Assembly: GCA_021107435.1 (NCBI GenBank)
Contig: JAIOSV010000031.1
Coordinates: forward strand, 1 to 64,000
Source: Candidatus Sabulitectum sp.
Lineage (GTDB): Bacteria > Fermentibacterota > Fermentibacteria > Fermentibacterales > JCC-6
Direction: 5' to 3'
Length of the DNA: 64,000 nt
Below the pieces are notes generated by a model. It saw only the letters and a program-made list of their open reading frames with translations, did no database searches and was not told the origin of the DNA. The first letter of the stretch is position 1. Every line of letters starts with the position of its first letter. Positions 36,413 through 45,553 of the stretch are shown piece after piece. The position numbers were made by a program, and so were the translations under genes.

Positions 36413-37489
36413 TTAGCTGCCCAAAAGACAGGAAATACCTAAGGTGAACATAGTAGAGGAGTCGTCCACTCTATCAGACTGTTCACCCGGGAACGCGGTG
36501 TTTTTTCTGGCCTTGAATCTGCTCAAAAGCCCTCCGCCTATGACAAAGCGATTAAGCCGCAAATCAAAACCAAGTCCAAAACCCAGACCTGCTCTGTTGG
36601 CAACACGGTGATCGTCAAAGCTTACAGAGGTCAGAGCATTCATGTTTTCAGTAAGGGGCATCTGAAAAAACAGATTGCCCATGAAACGATTGTGATCCAG
36701 AGGTGAGGTAATTTGAGCCTCAAATCCAACTGTAGTGCTTTTAAGATGCGGGGCAAAGGCACTGGCGCCAAACGCGATAATATCATCCATGTAATCAGTT
36801 TCAGAAGAATAGGAGATACCGGACTTGAACATTTCCCCACCTAAAGCAAGACCGGCATGCCAGGCAAAAGCTTTGTCCTCTATGGACCAGTATGCAGATG
36901 AATCCGGGATAAGAGTCTGATGGCTGTTGAATTCGTAGTGATAGTCAGCGTTGACCATTCGAACTCCGGCTGAGAAGCCAGCAGATAACTGTCCGCTGAT
37001 AACAGATGATACACCGGCTAATGCCTCCCATTGCGAGCCGTCAGCCCAGAGCACTGCCACGCCCAGCTCCGGATCATCCGGATCATCATAAACCGTATGA
37101 ACCCCTTCGTAATCGAATTCGCCGATCTTGGCAATTCCTGCACCTATAACAATGGGACCTGCCGGATAAATTACAGCCGCCGTGCCATTGTCATTTGTCA
37201 TGATGGTTCTGACAGTTTTTTCAATATCTGTTTGAATTACCCGTTCTGTCCACTGTATGGAAGAGCCGGAAACCTGAATATCAGCGGGCAGAAAAGCAGT
37301 TTGAGCAGGATTGTAAAAAAGACTTACCGCTTCAGCCACTCCAAGCGCACGAACGGATCCAAGGGCAGTTGTTGAAGGAGAAAGACCGGGGATAATGGTT
37401 CCCTTATTTGTTGAGTCGTAAAACCCGAATCCAGAAGCCTGAGCAACTAGAATGGTAATAATGGCTGAATAAAAGGCGAAGGTTTTCAT
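36413..37489 (-). CDS. PorV/FadL-like outer-membrane protein, copy 1
   Basis: The start at 37489 (GGAG six bases upstream) gives 358 residues with a signal peptide MKTFAFYSAIITILVAQASG. The mature N-terminus has LGSVRALGVAEAVSLFYNPA, the PorV/OmpP1-like motif in which an Asn-Pro follows a conserved Ala/Gly helix. The body is amphipathic beta-barrel sequence (GFGLGFDLRLNRFVIGGGLLSRF) ending in MFTLGISCLLGS. FadL relatives import hydrophobic molecules; PorV/PorQ serve T9SS. The C25 and CotH cargo in the window makes a T9SS link attractive but unproven. It is paralogous to the gene 22 bases upstream. Confidence 0.78.
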   Translation of the reverse strand: MKTFAFYSAIITILVAQASGFGFYDSTNKGTIIPGLSPSTTALGSVRALGVAEAVSLFYNPAQTAFLPADIQVSGSSIQWTERVIQTDIEKTVRTIMTNDNGTAAVIYPAGPIVIGAGIAKIGEFDYEGVHTVYDDPDDPELGVAVLWADGSQWEALAGVSSVISGQLSAGFSAGVRMVNADYHYEFNSHQTLIPDSSAYWSIEDKAFAWHAGLALGGEMFKSGISYSSETDYMDDIIAFGASAFAPHLKSTTVGFEAQITSPLDHNRFMGNLFFQMPLTENMNALTSVSFDDHRVANRAGLGFGLGFDLRLNRFVIGGGLLSRFKARKNTAFPGEQSDRVDDSSTMFTLGISCLLGS

Positions 37490-37511
37490 TCTTTTCTCCA
37501 AAAATAGCGGT

Positions 37512-38591
37512 TTAGAGTTCTATTGTGGCTCCGATTGAAAAAGCTGTGATGATATCATCGATGATTTCAGCCTGAGGGAATCCGAAAACATTTTCGTTTC
37601 TACTTTCGCCAATATAATTAAAGGCAGCGCTTAAGTCAGTTCTGCCAAGATCGACAGTAGCCCCCATGAAGATACCCAGAGTCGCATTAGAGTCAGTTCC
37701 CCCACTGGAAGAAAGAGTTGCCCCACCCCTGAAATAGAAATTATGGTCCGGATGAATACCCCCGAATACGTTGGCAGACCAAGCTTTGTCCTCCTCCATA
37801 TCCCAAATCCTTGCTTCCAGCCCGAAGCCGGGAAAATAAGCAGCTATGTTGCCCACATGGACTCCGGCGGCAAAACTTGAGGGACAGTTGTCCGTATCAG
37901 AAGCATAAACTGCGCCGAAAGAAGTATTTTCTCCCAGCGGTATGGAAGTGCCGACCCTCCAGGAGAATTCACCCTCTTCCCTGCTCCATTCGTCTGAAGA
38001 ATCAGGAATTGATTCGTTGAAGTGATGCCGGTAGTATTCGTAATTGATATCACCCATGCGGTATCCGGCAGATGCTCCTATGCTGATTTCACCAGGAATA
38101 ACTGTAGCAACGCCTGTCGCGGCCTCCCATACTCCACCGCTCACTATCAGATTCTCAAAGCCGGCAATTATTGGTTCAACACCGGTCGTATCAAGAAAGA
38201 AGTACTCTCCTTTGTAAGTGTAGTCACGGATCTTGGCAATTCCAAGAGCAAGGTTTGCAGAGCCGGCACTGAAACCTGTCTGAAGACTTGAGGTTCCCAG
38301 TCCCGCATAAGTCAATGAGTGTTTGCCAAGCCCGTCATCCACCGTCTGCTTAAGAACAAGCGAACCAATTGAAGCGGAAAAAGATGGATTGTAAATACTC
38401 AATTCAGCCGGGTTACCGAAGAGATTCATGCCACCCACATTAACCGACATCACCCCGCCAAACCCTTGCGAGACAACATCAACACCGGGCATAGGACTGC
38501 CCAGGCCAAGAGCGGCAGGATAACCATAGCCAAGCGCAGTTAAAGGTAAGAACAGGAGAGCTGTAAAACAGGAAAGCATAAAATTTTTCAT
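37512..38591 (-). CDS. PorV/FadL-like outer-membrane protein, copy 2
   Basis: The start at 38591 is chosen because GGAG lies seven bases upstream and a signal peptide follows (MKNFMLSCFTALLFLPLTALG). The 359-residue protein has VDVVSQGFGGVMSVNVGGMN and LFGNPAELS, the same N-terminal helix/Asn-Pro feature as its paralogue downstream, then barrel strands (YRMGDINYEYYRHHF; GLEARIWDMEEDKAWSANVF). Both copies share the layout and the spacing of PDSS/PDSSDEW-type loops, so they are tandem duplicates. First gene of an operon with copy 1 and the PAS protein. Confidence 0.78.
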   Translation of the reverse strand: MKNFMLSCFTALLFLPLTALGYGYPAALGLGSPMPGVDVVSQGFGGVMSVNVGGMNLFGNPAELSIYNPSFSASIGSLVLKQTVDDGLGKHSLTYAGLGTSSLQTGFSAGSANLALGIAKIRDYTYKGEYFFLDTTGVEPIIAGFENLIVSGGVWEAATGVATVIPGEISIGASAGYRMGDINYEYYRHHFNESIPDSSDEWSREEGEFSWRVGTSIPLGENTSFGAVYASDTDNCPSSFAAGVHVGNIAAYFPGFGLEARIWDMEEDKAWSANVFGGIHPDHNFYFRGGATLSSSGGTDSNATLGIFMGATVDLGRTDLSAAFNYIGESRNENVFGFPQAEIIDDIITAFSIGATIEL

Positions 38592-38703
38592 TTTGAGTCT
38601 CCAATAACTTAAGGGGTTGCTTTTCGTCTCAATAATACACATTTTTCTTGGTGCCAAAAACCCACCAGTTTAGTATGATATTACACTCGAAAGGAAAAGA
38701 AAG

Positions 38704-39312
38704 ATGAGAAGGCTATTCCCCTTGCAGTTGATTGCTCTTTGTTTTGTTATTCTGGCAGGAAATGCGCCTGCCATTGATCTCCCTCCCACGGCAGACATGA
38801 CAACCACACCCTCAGAAGCTGCCACGACTACAGCTTACATAGAAATATGTTTCAGACCAGCTCATGGCCATCCGGATACGAGAGGTTCGATGCTGTTTGA
38901 CCTTTCACCCTACACGGGATGGACTGCTGAATCAGCAATTCTGAACATTGATGTTTTCTACAAAAGCGGATGCGGTCTGCCAACCACTTTCCACACTTTC
39001 GCCGCTACAGAAGAATGGGATGAAAGCTGGACTGAGGCCCACCTCGCCCACGGTACAACAGACTGGGGTACTTTTACTCTTAATGAACTTCAGTGGTACC
39101 AGCTTGACATAACCGACCTTGTCAACGCCTGGCTCTCCCAGTCAATAGAAAACTGCGGTCTGGTTTTCGAATCAATTAACAACAACCAGGCAGAGCACAA
39201 GTTTTACTCTTTGAACGCCGGTGTTTCAACTGTACGCCCCTACCTTACCCTCACATTCCCCCAGGCACTGCGAACCACCACCTGGGCCGGAGTAAAAACC
39301 GCAATACAGTAG
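38704..39312 (+). CDS. secreted DNRLRE-like beta-sandwich protein
   Basis: This 202-residue protein has a signal peptide (LFPLQLIALCFVILAGNAPA). The mature domain follows the DNRLRE/CBM96-like pattern: a start with paired Thr (ADMTTTPSEAATTTAYIEI), a strand GSMLFDLSPYTGWTAESAIL, ATEEWDESWTEAHLAHG, the WYQLDITDLVNAWLSQ block, and NCGLVFESINNNQAEHKFYS. Such domains are found in cell-surface and polysaccharide-binding proteins. Its extreme C-terminus, ALRTTTWAGVKTAIQ, resembles that of the secreted protein at 43199-43903. Divergent from the porin-like operon and followed by a terminator. Confidence 0.75.
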   Translation: MRRLFPLQLIALCFVILAGNAPAIDLPPTADMTTTPSEAATTTAYIEICFRPAHGHPDTRGSMLFDLSPYTGWTAESAILNIDVFYKSGCGLPTTFHTFAATEEWDESWTEAHLAHGTTDWGTFTLNELQWYQLDITDLVNAWLSQSIENCGLVFESINNNQAEHKFYSLNAGVSTVRPYLTLTFPQALRTTTWAGVKTAIQ

Positions 39313-39320
39313 AAACTATA

Positions 39321-39368
39321 AAACGAAAAACCCCTCCTTGTCGTAAGACTTGAAGGGGTTTCTCGTTT
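39321..39368. terminator. bidirectional terminator between the DNRLRE gene and the VOR operon
   Basis: AAACGA-AAAACCCCT and AGGGGTTTCTCGTTT arms (interrupted stem) lie between two convergent genes; T-rich on the plus strand, A-rich start on the other. Confidence 0.65.
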
Positions 39369-39380
39369 GAAAAAAATACT

Positions 39381-40817
39381 TTAGAAGTTTTCTTTCACAT
39401 AGTTAAAGCCAGCTTTAACTGCCCTGGCATTCAGGTCAATGATGGCCTGCTTCTTGCCCTTGAAAAGCTTGGGTAGAAGGGTTATCACATCTTCAACCCT
39501 GAACATTCCAGTAATGGCCGCATACGCTCCGATATTCACCAGACTCTGAACTCTGATGTTGCCAAGTTCGTCTGCCATTCCGGTTATCGGTAAAGCAAAA
39601 ACCTTGATGTCCGTTCTTGTCGGCTCAGTATCAATGAGAGTGCTGTTGTAGATCAGTGTTCCTCCCGGAACAACAAATTCTTCGAATTTTTCAAGGCTGG
39701 GTCTGTTCATCGCAAGCAGCATACTGGGTTTAACTGCTTCAGCAGCACCGATAATGCCATCCTGAATGTTTACGGAACAATTGGCAGTTCCTCCACGCAT
39801 CTCGGGACCGTAACTGGGAAGCCACGACACGTTGTAGCCGTATTCGAGTGCCACACTGGCAAGAGCCTGCCCGGTAACCATAATGCCCTGACCTCCAAAA
39901 CCGGCCACTCTGATGGACATTTTCCTGTACTCATCAGGCACATCGCCCCTGGGGAAATCAACATCCTTCTCTGCGGATATTCCCAGTTTCTCCCATACGG
40001 CGGCAGGATCCATAACAGGTACCGGTCTTACGGTGATTCTAGCATCTTCACCCAGATCCTTGTAAACTCCGAGAGGATACAAAGGAACCATCTTTTCTTT
40101 TACCCACTCCATACTCTTCACCGGGTCCATCTTCCATCCACTGGGGCAGGATGAAAGAACTTCAACAAGCTGGAAGCCCTTTCTTTCTTTCGCGTTCTTA
40201 AGAGCCTTGCGAACCGCTGTCCGGGCCTTCCTGATATGAGGTGCGTCATGAAGAGAAACACGCTCAATGTAAGTAGGAGCAGTGAGCTGGCTGAGTACCT
40301 CACATACCTTCATCGGATAACCATCCGTATCAACATTCCTTCCGTAAGGTGTTGTTGTGGTTACCTGACCTGGAAGGGTAGTCGGGGCCATCTGACCGCC
40401 TGTCATTCCGTAGATGGCATTGTTCACAAAGAAAACAGCAATGTTCTCTCCCCTGTTTGCCGCCTGAAGAATGTTGTTGCCGCCAATAGCCGCGAGATCA
40501 CCATCACCCTGATAACTGATAACAACCTTGTCGGGGTTGGCTCTGCTGGTCGCTGTGGCTATAGCCGGAGCGCGCCCGTGGGCAGCCTGGAAGTTGCCTG
40601 TATTGAAGTAGTAGTAGGCAAACACACTGCATCCTACAGGACTTATAAGTATTGTCTCATCAACAATATCGAGATCTTCCATAGCTTCAGCGATAAGTTT
40701 GTGAAGAATACCGTGTCCGCAACCGGGGCAGTAGTGAGTTCTGTCCTTCTCGGCACCTGGCTTGTGCCTGTAAACATCATTGAAGCCTTTTGGCTTTCTG
40801 AGTACTGTCTTCTTCAT
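39381..40817 (-). CDS. 2-oxoacid:ferredoxin oxidoreductase, fused beta and gamma subunits
   Basis: This 478-residue protein is a fusion. Residues about 1-270 are the TPP-binding beta subunit (HYCPGCGHGILHKL, ISPVGCSVFAYYY, YQGDGDLAAIGGNNILQAA). Residues about 305-478 are the gamma subunit (IRVAGFGGQGIMVTGQAL, PSYGPEMRGGTANCSVNI). With the alpha subunit and ferredoxin genes beside it, this forms a 2-ketoisovalerate-type (VOR) complex that oxidises branched-chain 2-oxoacids to acyl-CoA and reduces ferredoxin, useful for amino-acid fermentation. VOR is preferred over POR/KOR because the alpha subunit resembles VorB, but the substrate is not proven. The ATG overlaps the alpha stop by one base. 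Confidence 0.85.
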   Translation of the reverse strand: MKKTVLRKPKGFNDVYRHKPGAEKDRTHYCPGCGHGILHKLIAEAMEDLDIVDETILISPVGCSVFAYYYFNTGNFQAAHGRAPAIATATSRANPDKVVISYQGDGDLAAIGGNNILQAANRGENIAVFFVNNAIYGMTGGQMAPTTLPGQVTTTTPYGRNVDTDGYPMKVCEVLSQLTAPTYIERVSLHDAPHIRKARTAVRKALKNAKERKGFQLVEVLSSCPSGWKMDPVKSMEWVKEKMVPLYPLGVYKDLGEDARITVRPVPVMDPAAVWEKLGISAEKDVDFPRGDVPDEYRKMSIRVAGFGGQGIMVTGQALASVALEYGYNVSWLPSYGPEMRGGTANCSVNIQDGIIGAAEAVKPSMLLAMNRPSLEKFEEFVVPGGTLIYNSTLIDTEPTRTDIKVFALPITGMADELGNIRVQSLVNIGAYAAITGMFRVEDVITLLPKLFKGKKQAIIDLNARAVKAGFNYVKENF

Positions 40818-41875
40818 TATTTTACCTCCCCGTAAAGCTCGGAGATTTTATCAGAAATCTCATCCGCAGAAGGCACATTTCCACCCAGACGGAAGTAGAG
40901 ATCACTCTTGATCTCTCCGGCAAGGGCAAGGTTCACATCATCAACCAGCTGACCTGTTGAAAGCTCAACGGTAAGCACATTTTTTATTCCGCGCTCAGGA
41001 AGTGCAGCGATTTCTTTTTCTGGAAAAGGGAAAAGAGTTATGGGTCGGAAAAGACCGATCTTAAGACCTTTTCTCCTGGCCTCGTCCACAACACTTCGAA
41101 GAACTCTACTGACTGATCCGTAGCCGATCAAGGCAATTTCCGCATCATCCATCATGTACTCTTCACATCTGACTTCATTCTCTTCGATAACCTGATACTT
41201 CTTAAAAAGCTCCATATTCCACTGCTCAAGCTCATCATGATCAATATAAATGGAGTTTACCAGATTCTTGTTAAGCGGAGTGCCAAATACCGCGTAATCA
41301 CTCTTGTCTGGTAATTCCTTCACCGGCTCGGGAATAACAACTGATTCCATCATCTGGCCGATGACTCCGTCAGTAAGCACAAAAACAGGAATTCTGTGTT
41401 TATCAGCAAGTTCAAAAGCCAGCATGGTATAATCACACATTTCCTGGCAACTGGCAGGCGCAAGCACGATACAGCGATAGTTTCCGTGTCCGCCGCCCTT
41501 AACAACCTGGTTGTAATCGCCCTGCTCAGGACCGATGTTTCCAAGCCCGGGACCACCGCGCATGATATCAATAATGACACATGGGAGAGCTGCGCCCGCA
41601 CAGTAGGAAATGCCTTCCATTTTAAGACTTATTCCAGGTCCTGAACTTCCAGTCATAACCCTCTGGCCACTTCCGGCAGCACCGTAAACCATGTTGATAG
41701 CAGAAACTTCGCTTTCGGCTTGAACAAATATTCTTCCCAGCTTTGGGAAAAGTGCGGCGGCTGATTCTGCCACCTCACTTGCAGGCGTAATAGGGTATCC
41801 GTAGTAGGCGGTGCATCCGGCCATGGCTGCTCCGTATACTGCGGCATAATTTCCCTTCATCAGCATTCTGGCCAT
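40817..41875 (-). CDS. vorB: 2-oxoacid:ferredoxin oxidoreductase, alpha subunit (VorB-like)
   Basis: The 352-residue alpha subunit starts at 41875, five bases after AGGAGGT and one base past the ferredoxin stop; the longer frame to 41890 starts upstream of that ribosome site. Features are GCTAYYGYPITPASEVAE, VQAESEVSAINMVYGAA, MTGSSGPGISLKMEGISY and RGGPGLGNIGPEQGDYNQV, close to the 3-methyl-2-oxobutanoate dehydrogenase VorB type. It binds the 2-oxoacid next to the TPP of the beta part. Operon order: ferredoxin, alpha, fused beta-gamma. Confidence 0.9.
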   Translation of the reverse strand: MARMLMKGNYAAVYGAAMAGCTAYYGYPITPASEVAESAAALFPKLGRIFVQAESEVSAINMVYGAAGSGQRVMTGSSGPGISLKMEGISYCAGAALPCVIIDIMRGGPGLGNIGPEQGDYNQVVKGGGHGNYRCIVLAPASCQEMCDYTMLAFELADKHRIPVFVLTDGVIGQMMESVVIPEPVKELPDKSDYAVFGTPLNKNLVNSIYIDHDELEQWNMELFKKYQVIEENEVRCEEYMMDDAEIALIGYGSVSRVLRSVVDEARRKGLKIGLFRPITLFPFPEKEIAALPERGIKNVLTVELSTGQLVDDVNLALAGEIKSDLYFRLGGNVPSADEISDKISELYGEVK

Positions 41876-41876
41876 T

Positions 41877-42122
41877 CTACACCTCCTCATTCGGATTGTA
41901 GTTTTTCAGATAAACGGTTATTGCATCCGGCTCGGGACAACTGTAAAAACAGTTTCCGCAACCAACACAGCCACTACCGGTATACTCGGCATAGTGATAG
42001 CCTTTGGAATTCAGTTTTGGCGATTCCACCAGAACGTGCATAGGACAGGCGGCAATACATAGTCCGCACCCTTTGCACTTGTCCAGATTCACCTCTGAAC
42101 GCGGGTATTTGGCTTCGGTCAA
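41877..42122 (-). CDS. 2x[4Fe-4S] ferredoxin subunit of the 2-oxoacid oxidoreductase
   Basis: This 81-residue bacterial-type ferredoxin carries two clusters: [12 protein letters not shown] and [12 protein letters not shown]. It is the delta subunit that takes electrons from the TPP/FeS centre to free ferredoxin. A start at TTG 42122 is chosen because AAGGAGGT is seven bases upstream, rather than the longer frame to 42161. First gene of the operon. The 200 bases upstream have no gene except a 26-codon open stretch I reject. Confidence 0.9.
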   Translation of the reverse strand: MTEAKYPRSEVNLDKCKGCGLCIAACPMHVLVESPKLNSKGYHYAEYTGSGCVGCGNCFYSCPEPDAITVYLKNYNPNEEV

Positions 42123-42330
42123 TTGAGGGACCTCCTTGCTAAGTTTATTATGTAATAACAATTCAATAAATACAGTAAAGCATTTGGCTCTGCGGGCTTC
42201 TACAATGGCATTCTACCAGCCGGAAGTCAAGCGTAAGGGATACAGAAATCAGTATCTCAAGCTGACTGGCAATCTGCGTAAGTGAATAACTGAAAGTGAG
42301 AAAGAAAGTGATTTCATGAAACCGCAGAGG

Positions 42331-43125
42331 CTAAAGTCTTTTCCGCCATTTGCCCTGAATGCAGACATAGCCCTGCATCTCCAGTTCAATCTCATCACCG
42401 ATCCAGCAATCTATTGTTATACTCTGCATTCCCCTTCTTTTCATCACCGTTTCAAGCTGCTTGAGAAACTCGTGCGGCATTGATTCAATGGAGATTGTTT
42501 CAACGGTAACAGCAGAACCGGTCTCACCTGTCAGCAGGATTCTTCCTGAAATCTGTCCGCTTACCTCCACACGGTAAGCACCATCCTGCTCTGCCGCAAG
42601 CATCGGGAGAAAATCTTGAATTGCGCTATTCATTTTTGCTTTGCTTACTCTGAGTGCCGACAGGTAAATCAGAAAGAAAAGAACTCCGCCAATCCACCAG
42701 TTAAGGGTTCCAGAGATGGCAAGTATTGTGCAAAGTACTGCGTGAGTAAGAAGAACTGATCCAAGTGTCATAGCGAGTATTCTGGATTGCTGCTCTGAAA
42801 AGAGTCCTTTTCCAAACCCGCCTGCCATTCGTGAAATGATATTTTTACCGGAAAGGACTGATACCGCCAGAATCACACCAAAGACCAGCTCCATGAGGAT
42901 AAGAGTGCCCCCGGGATAGTCAACAAGTTCACCCAGTGCAGTGATCCCGGCGAAAAGCAGTCCTTCAACAATCAAACCCGGCTTTTTCTTCTTAAACAAA
43001 AGCAGAACACCAAATGCGAGAAGACCTGCTGAAGCACCGGCTGCAGCCGAGGCAAGCCCGTCCCAGAGCAAATCACCGAGAAGGAACAGAGCAAGAACAA
43101 GCAGTTCGGGCCAGAGTTTTTTCAT
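42331..43125 (-). CDS. polytopic membrane protein, possibly septation-protein-A-like
   Basis: This 264-residue protein has about six transmembrane helices in the first 165 residues (LLVLALFLLGDLLWDGLA; AGLLAFGVLLLF; GLIVEGLLFAGITALGEL; LILMELVFGVILAVSVL; LGSVLLTHAVLCTILAI; WWIGGVLFFLIYLSAL), with FGKGLFSEQQSRILAM between, broadly like the YciB/IspZ intracellular septation family. The soluble C-terminal 100 residues hold a hydrophilic domain with HEFLKQLETVMKRR and no obvious motif. The family assignment is tentative. It is monocistronic; no clear ribosome site is seen before the ATG. Confidence 0.65.
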   Translation of the reverse strand: MKKLWPELLVLALFLLGDLLWDGLASAAAGASAGLLAFGVLLLFKKKKPGLIVEGLLFAGITALGELVDYPGGTLILMELVFGVILAVSVLSGKNIISRMAGGFGKGLFSEQQSRILAMTLGSVLLTHAVLCTILAISGTLNWWIGGVLFFLIYLSALRVSKAKMNSAIQDFLPMLAAEQDGAYRVEVSGQISGRILLTGETGSAVTVETISIESMPHEFLKQLETVMKRRGMQSITIDCWIGDEIELEMQGYVCIQGKWRKRL

Positions 43126-43198
43126 AATGCAATTACCCTAAATGCACAGCATTGGAGCATAAGACTTATATAGAAGCAAAACAAAACCGGGTTGTGCC

Positions 43199-43903
43199 CT
43201 AATTCAAGCCATACATAGCTTTAATAAAGGCCCATGAACTACCCTGCAGCGCAAGGGAAGTTTCATCCGTTATCTCTATATCGTCAAAGGAAAGTGCCAT
43301 CGCAGCAGAGCCACGCGAGTCGGAACCAAATCCAAACAAGGCAAAAACACCCGGATCCTGAAAAGAATTATCTGTAGCTGTAAGATCCCATACATCAGGC
43401 TCATTCCCGGCATCACCGATCCAGCACTTTCCACCGATCAGATTTCCGTTCATCTCAAGCCTTAGCCAGTATTCCTGCCCCGAGGTGAAAGTACCCGGTT
43501 GATAGGCAAGCACCTCACCCTGTGCTATTCCTTCTACTTTAACAAGAATCAAACAGCTGGTAGATCCACTTTTGTCTATTATTAAAGCATATCCCCGTGT
43601 CAGAATAGCATCTGCTCGTCCAACTACTCCAACCATAGTACCTTCGTTGAGTACCACATTTGCCCTGCAAGAATAGTCTGGCACACTCATGACCCCTGTA
43701 AGATCGCTATTCAGAGAAGCTCCCCATACTGTGTCCGGGGCTGTGTGTGTAAAGCAGTACCGCCCTGACTCTACGGTATATGAAGCTCCAGAGGATACTT
43801 CGAGCCAACCGTCTGCATTGCCATCATTGAAGTCATCACTTAAAAGTACTGCTGAAAAAGAGGATGTACTCATGAAAATAAGTGATATTATTACAATTTT
43901 CAT
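43199..43903 (-). CDS. secreted concanavalin-like beta-sandwich protein
   Basis: This 234-residue protein has a signal peptide (MKIVIISLIFMSTSSFSAV). The mature part begins LLSDDFNDGNADGWLEVSS, a common opening of LamG/3-keto-disaccharide-hydrolase-type jelly-roll domains, and continues with GVVGRADAILTRGYALIID, YWLRLEMNGNLIGGKCW and SFDDIEITDETS, all typical strands of that fold. No catalytic residues are evident, so it is probably a binding or structural surface protein. The last residues, LQGSSWAFIKAMYGLN, resemble the end of the secreted protein at 38704-39312. The ATG follows AGGAG. Confidence 0.75.
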   Translation of the reverse strand: MKIVIISLIFMSTSSFSAVLLSDDFNDGNADGWLEVSSGASYTVESGRYCFTHTAPDTVWGASLNSDLTGVMSVPDYSCRANVVLNEGTMVGVVGRADAILTRGYALIIDKSGSTSCLILVKVEGIAQGEVLAYQPGTFTSGQEYWLRLEMNGNLIGGKCWIGDAGNEPDVWDLTATDNSFQDPGVFALFGFGSDSRGSAAMALSFDDIEITDETSLALQGSSWAFIKAMYGLN

Positions 43904-44049
43904 AGTTTCTCCTGTCTCAAGACTGTCATATTCTTTCCAGTATCTTCTACTTAACCAACTCCAACCTCATGATAACGATAATTCAGTTGTTTATGCAATG
44001 TCAACCTGCCTGCCTGCACCTGCCTTTGCATTATGTAAAAATTCTACGC

Positions 44050-45426
44050 TTACCCATGAGTGGCTCCTTTTCCATAAAGCTTGATCATGCACTCAGGGCA
44101 TATTCCGTGAGTAATCTTTGCGTCAGAATGCTCGGAAATATAGGATTCAATCTGCTGCCAGTAGCCGTCATCATCCCTGACTTTTTTACAATTCGCGCAA
44201 ATAGGAAGCATGCCCTGAAGTGTCCTTACATGCACAAAGGCCTCGCGAAGCTGATCATTCATTTTTAAAAGCTCAACATTCTTCAGACGATAGATCTCGG
44301 CTTCCTTTTCCTTCTTTTCAGTTTCGAACTGTACCTGAAGCCCCGCTATCTTATCCATGCTCTTCTCGTTCAGGTGCTTTTCCATACAAGTGTTTAATTC
44401 CCGGGAGTGCATCAGCGCTTTCCGCAGATCCCCCTTCGTCTCGTACAGGTTCGCTATGTTCTTCAGGCAGAGAATTTCCCAGTCTTTCAGCTCAAGCTTC
44501 CTTGTTATCTCCAGCCCTCTGGTAATAAGTTCCTCGGCTTTATCAAGAAGTCCCAGCCTGGTGCATACACCACCTGCACTGCCGCAAGTGTAGGCAACCA
44601 GCCGCTTGTTGCCCATCTCCTCAAACAGTTCAAGGCTTCTTATAAAAAAACTCAGGGCTGATTCGTTATTACCCAGGTCTTCCTGCAAACTTCCCAGATT
44701 GCTCAGTGTACTGGCGATACCATTTTTATCTTCAAGGTTCTCCCTGATTTCAAGAGCCTTCTGGAAGTACTCCCTGGCCTTGTCCAGCTCTCCCCTTTTC
44801 CCGTATACCGAACCAATGTTGTTGTAAAGGTATGCCAGCTTCTTCCGGTCGCCTGACTCCTCCAGAATCTTTTCCGCGAATGCATATGATGACAGTGCCA
44901 GATCAAGGCGAAGCAGGCCGCTGTAGCATGCGCCTAAATTTAAGTGGCAAAGAGCAAGTTCATCTTTACCCGCGCCACATTCCTGTTTCCCCCTGAGAGA
45001 TCCGTGGTAGTGTTCAAGAGCCTTGTCAATCATACCCTGAGACCAGTAAATGCGAGCCATAACACTGAGAGTTGAAGCTATTCCGTTCTTATCCTCGAGT
45101 TCCTCGTAGATCCTCATGGATTTCCGGGAATACAACATGGCTTCTTCATAGTTCCCGGACTGGTGATTTATAGATCCAAGCAAAGAACAGCTCTTGGCCA
45201 TGTCAGTAAGAAGCCCCAGTTTTTTCGCAAGATCCTTTGCTTCCAGAGCACAGGCTTCTGATCTATCGGGATTTGAATGAAGATAGTGGTAAGCAAGTTT
45301 GTTTAGTGCCGCAGCAAGTTCTGAACCGGCAGGCTTCAGTCTGAGTTCTTCAAGCTCTTTTTCCAGAGCTGTCATTCCCTCATTTGCCTTACCGTGTACT
45401 CTCCATAACCTCTTCAAAACAACCAT
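44050..45426 (-). CDS. TPR protein with C-terminal cysteine-rich signalling module
   Basis: This 458-residue protein is built of at least seven TPR-type helix pairs (KSMRIYEELEDKNGIAST, EKILEESGDRKKLAYLY and REYFQKALEIRENLEDKNGI), a coiled linker (about 365-400), and a C-terminal module PICANCKKVRDDDGYWQQIE ... ITHGICPECMIKLYG. That four-cysteine module is the one I know from the ends of PAS- and response-regulator-containing signalling proteins. The ATG at 45426 is directly against GAAGGAGG; a TTG three codons later (45417) has better spacing. The role is probably protein-interaction signalling. Confidence 0.78.
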   Translation of the reverse strand: MVVLKRLWRVHGKANEGMTALEKELEELRLKPAGSELAAALNKLAYHYLHSNPDRSEACALEAKDLAKKLGLLTDMAKSCSLLGSINHQSGNYEEAMLYSRKSMRIYEELEDKNGIASTLSVMARIYWSQGMIDKALEHYHGSLRGKQECGAGKDELALCHLNLGACYSGLLRLDLALSSYAFAEKILEESGDRKKLAYLYNNIGSVYGKRGELDKAREYFQKALEIRENLEDKNGIASTLSNLGSLQEDLGNNESALSFFIRSLELFEEMGNKRLVAYTCGSAGGVCTRLGLLDKAEELITRGLEITRKLELKDWEILCLKNIANLYETKGDLRKALMHSRELNTCMEKHLNEKSMDKIAGLQVQFETEKKEKEAEIYRLKNVELLKMNDQLREAFVHVRTLQGMLPICANCKKVRDDDGYWQQIESYISEHSDAKITHGICPECMIKLYGKGATHG

Positions 45427-45553
45427 CCTCCTTCAGAGCGGAAAAAGATGTCTCAACTTCTACCGATTTTTCTGCCTGAAGCATAATATCTGTTCATCTG
45501 ACAGGAGTCAACCAAACTGTCATCCAAACTTCCGGCAGTTAAAGCCGGTGTTT

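Noticed and set aside
42205-42285. 26-codon open stretch upstream of the VOR operon (begins [12 protein letters not shown])
   Set aside because: No ribosome site, too short for a call; possibly a gene fragment, but unsupported.
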